Source: an uncultured cyanobacterium
Lineage (GTDB): Bacteria > Cyanobacteriota > Vampirovibrionia > Gastranaerophilales > Gastranaerophilaceae
NCBI GenBank assembly: GCA_945836835.1
Contig: CAMAML010000082.1
Span: 1-6,112 of the forward strand
DNA: 6,112 nucleotides
Reading direction: 5' to 3'
Of this stretch, positions 5,528 to 6,112 are shown one piece after another (the stretch's first letter is position 1; every line of letters starts with the position of its first letter). The position numbers and the translations under genes are program-made. The notes beneath the pieces are model-generated. The model did not search any database. It saw only the letters and a program-made list of their open reading frames with translations, and was not told the DNA's origin.

Positions 5528-5884
5528 TCAGCTAATCCCTTTGAGAAGTTCTTCCACAACGGGCTTGATGTCCTTAAGAGATTTATCCAACGCTCTTTCG
5601 TGTCCGACAAAAACAAGCGACATATATTTTTGCGAGGTTTCGGGGATACCTTCTTTAAACAGCAGCCTGTAACTCTCCCTCATAAGCCGTCTGAGTCGGT
5701 TTCGTTTGACGGATCTTTTGTTCGTTTTTTTGCTTACGACAAACCCCACACGGGTAACTTGGGTCGTATCTTTTTTCAAAACCCCGACAAACAATGCAAT
5801 CCCTTTCTTGTAGTAGGAATGTTTTACCCTATACGTGGCACTAAACGCCGATTTGTTTTTAAGTCTGTATTGCTTTGGTAACAT
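5528..5884 (-). CDS. rnpA: Ribonuclease P protein component
   Basis: RnpA is the small basic protein that binds the catalytic RNase P RNA and helps it cleave 5' leaders from precursor tRNAs. The 118 residues match family length. The start MLPKQYRLKNKSAF is the usual one. The central cleft strands (ALFVGVL, VGFVVSKKTNKRSVKRN) lead into the signature helix KRNRLRRLMRESYR with R61-N62-R63, the family's RNR box for RNA binding. LVFVGHERAL (90-99) forms the last core strand and turn before the C-terminal helix. The ATG has no Shine-Dalgarno, and a TATAAT sits only 6 bp upstream, so the mRNA is probably leaderless. The usual upstream neighbour rpmH is missing: only 52 bp separate this gene from the probable thymidylate kinase. 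A 173-aa hypothetical gene follows 2 bp downstream. Confidence 0.95.
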   Translation of the reverse strand: MLPKQYRLKNKSAFSATYRVKHSYYKKGIALFVGVLKKDTTQVTRVGFVVSKKTNKRSVKRNRLRRLMRESYRLLFKEGIPETSQKYMSLVFVGHERALDKSLKDIKPVVEELLKGIS

Positions 5885-5890
5885 ACTTTG

Positions 5891-5919
5891 ATTATACTTG
5901 AAAATTCCAAAACGGGCAA
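5891..5919 (-). promoter_or_regulatory. rnpA: Promoter of rnpA, predicting a leaderless transcript
   Basis: On the minus strand TTGCCC (5919-5914, 4 of 6 consensus) and a perfect TATAAT (5896-5891) are spaced by 17 bp. Only 6 bp separate the -10 box from the rnpA ATG, so transcription should begin at about the A of the start codon. This agrees with the absence of a ribosome binding site. Confidence 0.65.
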
Positions 5920-5936
5920 TAGGTAGTGATTAAAAT

Positions 5937-6112
5937 CTATGCCAGCACGCCCGAGTTCAAAATCTTGCAAACCTCGTCGTTCATGATTTTGTGGATTTCT
6001 TCAATGCTCATCGTGCCGTCGATTGATTTGAAATTATACTCGGATTTCATATTGTTGTACTCGTCAAGGCACTTTTGCTGATAAATCTTAAAACTCTTGT
6101 AAAAATCCGTCG
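5937..6112 (-). CDS. tmk: Probable thymidylate kinase, C-terminal fragment cut by the window edge
   Basis: Only the last 57 residues are inside the window; the start lies beyond 6112 on this strand. The visible part reads TDFYKSFKIYQQKCLDEYNN, continues with SEYNFKSIDGTMSIEEIHKI and ends in TAG (5939-5937). The pattern of an amphipathic helix (Y..F..Y...CLDEYN), a short strand ending in the I-D pair (KSIDG) and a final helix starting MSIEEIH resembles the C-terminus of dTMP kinases and related P-loop nucleotide kinases, where a helix is followed by V-I-D-A and S-I-E-E-V. dTMP kinase phosphorylates dTMP to dTDP for DNA synthesis. The P-loop and DR motif that would prove it lie outside the window, so the name is provisional. 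rnpA follows after 52 bp with its own promoter, and no terminator is seen between them. Confidence 0.55.
   Translation of the reverse strand, partial: TDFYKSFKIYQQKCLDEYNNMKSEYNFKSIDGTMSIEEIHKIMNDEVCKILNSGVLA

Noticed and set aside
5600..5881. A 93-codon plus-strand frame opposite rnpA
   Set aside because: It is fully antisense to a conserved gene, with no ribosome site or family likeness.
1..6112. CRISPR arrays, tRNA or rRNA genes, insertion sequences or prophage genes
   Set aside because: No regularly spaced direct repeats, cloverleaf or rRNA-like stretches, transposases or terminal inverted repeats were seen.

Overview
The window looks like chromosomal DNA from a moderately AT-rich bacterium using the standard code. 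The best lineage clue is the prepilin at 3192-4811. Its signal core, FTLAEILLTIAIVGV, closely resembles the FTLAEVLITLGIIGV pseudopilins I associate with gut Gastranaerophilales (Melainabacteria/Vampirovibrionia, the non-photosynthetic sister group of cyanobacteria). Rubrerythrin fits an anaerobe. The lineage call is inference and was not tested by a search.

Layout, left to right. Positions 13-2140 (+) hold two overlapping genes: a PAS-containing protein built like a histidine kinase, then an ABC transporter ATPase of the MalK/UgpC/MsmX type. The kinase-like protein has lost the phospho-accepting His and key ATP-site residues. Positions 2141-2555 contain a 54-codon gene on the minus strand with an excellent ribosome binding site, then a hairpin-rich leader. 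Positions 2556-3134 (+) encode rubrerythrin. A strong bidirectional terminator (3133-3184) separates it from a convergent 539-aa prepilin (3192-4811, -) that carries extra adhesin-like domains. The prepilin is preceded by a consensus promoter and a 46-codon upstream ORF. Positions 5004-5884 (-) hold rnpA (the RNase P protein) followed 2 bp later by an unrecognised 173-aa gene. The right edge (5937-6112, -) holds the C-terminus of a probable thymidylate kinase.

How the genes relate. The kinase-like protein and the ATPase are translationally coupled and probably act together or share control. Rubrerythrin is a self-contained peroxide-defence gene. The prepilin is likely a surface pseudopilin of a type II secretion/type IV pilus-like apparatus. 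The rnpA pair is housekeeping, but the usual rpmH-rnpA-yidD/yidC neighbourhood is absent.

Most worth a second look: the degenerate histidine kinase, two near-consensus promoters that sit 5-6 bp from an ATG and so predict leaderless mRNAs, the multidomain prepilin, the structured rubrerythrin leader, two small ORFs, and a 16-nt motif shared between the rubrerythrin leader and the prepilin signal-peptide region.
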